A stretch of DNA of 31,793 nucleotides, from positions 1 through 31,793 of the forward strand of contig JAQGAU010000293.1 of assembly GCA_034698045.1 (NCBI GenBank), given 5' to 3'. Shown here piece by piece: positions 24,601 to 30,600 of the stretch. The stretch is from Paramacrobiotus richtersi. Lineage: Eukaryota; Tardigrada; Eutardigrada; Parachela; Macrobiotidae. The translations under genes were made by a program, and so were the position numbers. The notes beneath the pieces are model-generated. The model was given only the letters and a program-made list of their open reading frames with translations. It was not told where the DNA came from and did not search any database. Position 1 is the first letter of the stretch. Each line of letters starts with the position of its first letter.

Positions 24601-27600
24601 TTGTTGGAGTGGAGGTACCGGAAGAGCAGCGCGCCCGCCGCCGTGTGCGCATCGAAGAGGTTCCAGTGATCATCGAAGATTACCAACAGTTTTCCGTGTC
24701 GGAGTCGAAGTTCGATACGGAAGATGTGTCCATAACCGAGGATTTAGTGGAGATCCCGGAGGATGAAGTCCCACAAATTGATCTAAACTTTTACGAATCA
24801 TTTGCTGCTGGCACCGAAGAGCAAAAACTGGCCACAACGGAAGAAGTCCCGACACAAGAAGAAATGGTACAACCAACAAAAATGCCGGTAGAGGAACTGG
24901 AAACGACTACAGGGAAAACGCTGCCGTCAGAAACACCAGAAAGAGTTGAAGTTCCAGTTAAGGAAGAAACGGAGAAAGTGCCCGAGAGCCTGATGCCGGT
25001 TACGGCCACCGAACGAAAAGTATCATTGAGAGCGGAACATGAAACCGAGGAAACACCGGTTGAGGAAACAGAAGTGTTACCGGTACCGGAACTGAAGATT
25101 CCAGAAAAGCCTGAAACACCGGTTGAAGAAGTACATATCTCAGAGACATCAGAATCCGCAGAGGAAGAGTCCATCAAATTAAGACCGAAACCAAAAGTTG
25201 AAGAAAAACCAGAAGAAACGGTGCTGGCAATCAAGAAGCCAAGCGTACCTGAAACGCAACCGGAGGAAGTGGAGGAATTTTTTGAAGCCAGAGAAGAGTT
25301 ACCCGAAAAGCCGTCCGAAGTTACAGAAGAAGCTGTTTTTAAGAAGAAAAAGCCAAAACAAGTGACGGAAGAAGAAGAGCAGCCGACTGCTCAAATGGTA
25401 CTGAAACCGAAAGCACCTAAAAAGGACGAAATGGAGGAGGTGCAAGTTACCGCGGAACTGGAACAACCGGAAGAAGCTGTAGCGGTAATCGAGAAGAAGC
25501 CGGTTAAAAAGGAAAAAGTGGTCACTGAAGAAACGGTCGAAGAGGTCACTGTCAAAAAAGAGATACCAAAGGAAGAGGTTCCCGAAACCTCCACAGTTGA
25601 AGAGATTGTCACTGTACCAGAAACAGCTCCAACTCCAACAGTTATCGAAGAGAAAATCGAGGAAAAAGAGGAAGAATTTGAATGGCCTGAAGAAGTGAAA
25701 CCAGAAGTGATTCCAAAGCCGAAATTGTCAGAAGAAAAGGAGACGCCTACGGTGGTTAAGGATGTCATGCCTGAAGAAGTAAAAACAGAAGAAAGACCAC
25801 ACGAGACCATTGAAAAGACGGTTGTGGAAAAGGAAGAACAATTCGAATGGCCTGAAGAGGAAGCACCAAAACCGAGCCTAAAACCGAAACTGTTTGAGAA
25901 AGAGGAAGCACCTACGGAGGTTATGGCTGTCTTGCCAGAAGAAAAGCCGATCGTGACCGTAGAAACCGTAGAGAAAATCACCAAGAAACCCAAACCCAAA
26001 GTCACACCAGAGACAGAGCAACCTACTGCTGCGATGGAGCTGAAGCGTACAAAACCAAAAGCCGAAGAAGTCAAACCGGAAGAGGTCACCGCGGAGCTGA
26101 CTACTATGCCAGTACGAGAAGAAGAAGTCGTTCCCGAAGAAGCGGCTATGACATTGCCGAAAGAGGCACCAAAACGGGAAACAAGTACTCCCGTTGAGGA
26201 AGTAGCAGAGGAGGTGTCCATCGTAAAGAAGCCGAAGGAAACGGTTACAACTGTCAAGGAGGCACCAGAAGTTCAAATTGTACCACAACCGGCCGAAGAA
26301 TCTGTCGAAGAAAGTGAAGAAGAACGATTAAAGCGGGAACGTAAAACGATTCGCCGTCGTACAGATAAGACGGAAGACGAGGAAACCGTTGTCACCGAGG
26401 AGGCGTTCCTCGGTCGTAAACTAAAGGAGGTCGAAAAACCAAAGGAAGAGAAACCTGTGGAAGTAGTACAAGAAAAGGTGGTCGAGGCTGAAGAAGCATT
26501 TGAATGGCCAGAAGAAGAGCAACCGGTAAATTTTAAGCCGAAAACAAAAGAAAAAGGGGAAACGCCTACTACCGTGTTCGAAGTGCCTAAAAAGGAGGAA
26601 CCACTGCCGGAAGCGGTTATCGAGCTACCAAAAGAAGAGAAGCCTAAGGAAGACGAAGAGCTGGCTGCTAAGATTGTGAAGAAACCCAAGCCAAAAGCAA
26701 AGGTGGAAGAAGAACAACCTACAGCCGAAGTCGAGCTTCGACCCAAGAAGCCGGCCGAAAAGGTCACCGAAGCACCAGAAGCCGAAGCACTTATCCCGAT
26801 GCCAGCAGCTGAAGAAGTACCAGCAGCCCCCGAAGAAGCAGAAATGGCTTTCAAGAAAAAGCCGACGACTAAGAAACGGGAGGTTACTGAATCCCCTGAA
26901 ACATCGGAGGCACTGAGCATCTCAGTTAAGAAAGAGGCTCCGAAGCCGGTGGAAGAAGCCCCTGTCACGGTAGAAGCAGATGTACAGCCGATAATTGAGG
27001 AAGTGAAAGAAACCGAAGAAGAGCGGCTTCGAAAGGAACGCGAACTGCGTAAGACCCTCCGACGAAGAACGGACAAGGAGGAGACTGAAACAACGGTTAC
27101 CGAGGAGGAACTATTGGCTCGTAAGCGAAAAGAGAAGCCGGTAGAGAAAGTGGAGGAAATTAAACCTGAAGAGCTACCAGAGTATATCGAGCTGATTGTG
27201 CCTGAGGAAAAGCCGGAGGAAAAGCCGGTCGAAGAGGAGGAGGTCAAGAAGATCAAACCGAAAAAGAAGGAAACGCCAGTTGAAGAAGTAGCTAAAATGC
27301 CACTAAAGAAACCGGTGGAAAAACCAGAAGAGGTGCCGACACCCGAAGCTGAATTCAAAATCCCGAAAGAAAAACCGGTGGAGCAAGTGCCTGAAGAAGC
27401 TGAGCAAGCCGCCATTATGCGTAAACCAAAAAAACCAACGGCGAAGACTGAGGCACTGGAAGAACAAGCTGCTGAATTTGCTCTTAAAAAGAAACCCACT
27501 CCAGCTAAGGAGGAAGCTGCACCGGTCGAAACCGAGTTCACCATACCAACCGCAGGCGATGCCGAACAGGAGGAGGTGTCAGAAAAAGGCATTATTAAAC

Positions 27601-30600
27601 GTCCGAAACGCCGGTCCTTAGACGAAGAGATGCAAGAGGCGGTCGCTGCTGAAACTCTGGAACTGAGACCAACACCAAAACCGGAAGAAGAGGTGCCCGC
27701 TGTGGAAGAGACCGTCTTCACTCGAGGCATTACCGAGCGGATGGTATTCGAAGAGGAGGAAGACGTTGAGATTTTGGTTATCACAAATACTGACGATAAA
27801 CCTGTGCAGTGGATCTTTGCCAACTTTATCATAACCGAATCGACGGACCGGTATGAAGTGATCAACGATGGTATGGTACATAAGCTGATCATTCGAAAGG
27901 TAAAGAAAACCGATGCGGGACGATATACCTGTAAGGTGGATACCGTCGAAACAACCGGGTTATTGGTTGTTAAAGAGAAACCAGTTAAATTCACCGAAAT
28001 CTTGGAAGATCAGAAAGTTACGGTGGGACAGGATATCGTCCTCCAGACCGTGTTAACGAAGAAAGGGGTAAAGGTCACATGGAAGAAGTTGAGGAAAACT
28101 GTCACCGCATCGAGCAAGTACGTCATCACCGAAGACGAAGAAAGTGAGACCCATACACTGACCATCAAGGATGCTACGGTTGAGGATACCGGTGTGTATA
28201 CATGCCAAGTGGAAGAGGAAACAACCACGTGCAAGGTGGTTGTGCAGGCGCCAGCAAAGCTATTCCCAGAAGGACTGCCAACAGATGTTTCATTAGATCT
28301 GGGTCAGATTCAGCGTTTCCAGATTCCGTTTGTCGGATCCCCGGAACCTGTCGCCGAGCTAACCGTTAACGAACTACCAGTTAAGCCGTCGGAGCGACTG
28401 ACGTACCGAATGGAAGAGCATAACGTAATGATTGTGCTCAAGAAGACCGAGAAGAAAGATGAAGGCCAGTATCAACTGCGTATCCATAATGAGTTGGGAG
28501 AGGATACGTTCGACTTCAAAGTTACTGTGCTTGGTGAGTTTTTATACCAAAATACCGGTCTGGTAAATCAATTTTTAATGGCGAATTCACAATAATAGCT
28601 AATTTTTAACTGATTATCATTCAGTAGTTATTAGACTGTCCAGTACGGTCTAGACTGTCTAGTACACTTTTAGCAGCAGTTGTGTCTGCGTTTACCGTAC
28701 TAACTTACCGTAAAATCTTGCAGATAAACCACAACCACCGACAAATCTACAAGTAACGGAAGTTACAGCCGACAGCATCACTTTGACCTGGTCCCCACCA
28801 GAAGACAACGGTGGTTCACCACTTACCGGCTACGTTGTAGAACGCTTAGACATGCAACGACGAGGCTGGAAGCGGTCCGCTACAACAATCGAAACTCGCA
28901 GTACGGTCATCAATCTAATCGAAGGTCAAGCCTACAAGTTCCGCGTAGCTGCTGAGAACAAAGTTGGTCTAAGTGAGCCAGTTGAGACGCCAACAGAAGT
29001 CGTCGCAAAGAAACCATTCGATATACCTGGTGCGCCGTCCAAGCCTACCATCGATAAAGTAGCCGGTCCCGAAGTGACCTTGTCCTGGACACCGCCGCAG
29101 TCGGATGGTGGCGCCCCGATTACAGGATATTTCGTTGAGCACCGACAGCTGCCTTCTAAGAAATGGGTCAGAGCTAATGACACCATTGTATCAGAGACAA
29201 CCTATACAGTCACTTCCCTACTTGAACATCAAGAGTATGAGTTCCGAGTGGTAGCGGAGAATAAAGCTGGCCCTGGACCGCCCAGTGTCGGCACCAGTCC
29301 AACCAAGATCAAGCCGTTGTACGAGAAGCCTTCTCCAGTTCAAAACCTGACAGCGGAGATGGCCAGTCCGACATCGGTGACTCTGACATGGGCACCGCCC
29401 GCGAATGATGGAGGAACACCAATCACCCATTATCTTGTTGAGCGGAAGAACAGCGTGGATCTGACTTGGAAACCCGCCCCGGAGGACGTCACTGAAACGA
29501 CCTATACATACGATGACCTGAAACCGAAGAACGAGTATATTTTCCGTGTCCAAGCAGTGAACAAGATGGGCCCAAGTGACAAGGCAGCATCACAGCCCGT
29601 AACGTTGGAAGAACCAAAACCCAAGGGTGAGCCACCAAAGATCACTCCGAAACAGGACAAGACCATCCCTGCAGTCGAAGGCGAGGAAGTGGTGGTCACA
29701 TTTGAAGTGACTGGTACGCCGGTTCCGGATGTTTTCTGGCGCAAGACCGGTAAGGTCATTAAAACAAACGGTGACCGTGTGATGACTGTGGAAGATACTA
29801 CCGCTACTATGACACTCCCGAAAGCGGAGCCAACACATTCTGCTACGTATACTGTTGAAGCGGTGAATGATCTGGGCAAGGATAGTGTTGATTTTTTGAT
29901 TGACGTCAAAGCTCCACCAAAGCTTGATGTCGACCAACCAGTTGTTCGCGTCCATAAGGGTGACTCAACGACTCTGAAAGCGAAGTTTACCGGGACACCG
30001 ACACCGACGATTGCATGGACTAGAAAGGACCAACCCATCACACCGACTAAGGATGTAGTTTTGGACACTAATGGTGCCACAACAAAGCTGACAATTAAGA
30101 AACCGACAGCGGATGACTCCGGTGTCTACACCATAACCGCCACAAACGAAGTATCCGAAGTGACCAAAACGGTGGAGCTGATCGTCGTGTCCAAGCCAGA
30201 CCAGCCCACGGGCCCGATTCAAGTCACCAACATTCAGCAGTCTTCTTGCCAAATTACATGGGGTCCACCTGCGTTTGACGGTGGTGAACCGGTGACAGAG
30301 TATCTAATCGAACGTCGCGATGTTAAAAAGTCCACCTGGGTCCGTGCTACCACGGTCAAGAGTGATGTTACTACAGTAACAGTGGAAGGATTGGTGGAGA
30401 GCATTGATTACATGATCCGCGTAAGTGCCGTCAATAAGATCGGACCGGGTGAGCCACTGGAGACGGAGAAACCCGTTTCACCGAAAAACCCCTTCAGTGT
30501 CCCGTCACCACCGACAGGCCCGATCGAAGCAACTGAAGTTAAGACAGATTCGATAACCATCCAATGGCAACCACCGGAAAATGATGGTGGACAGCCGCTG

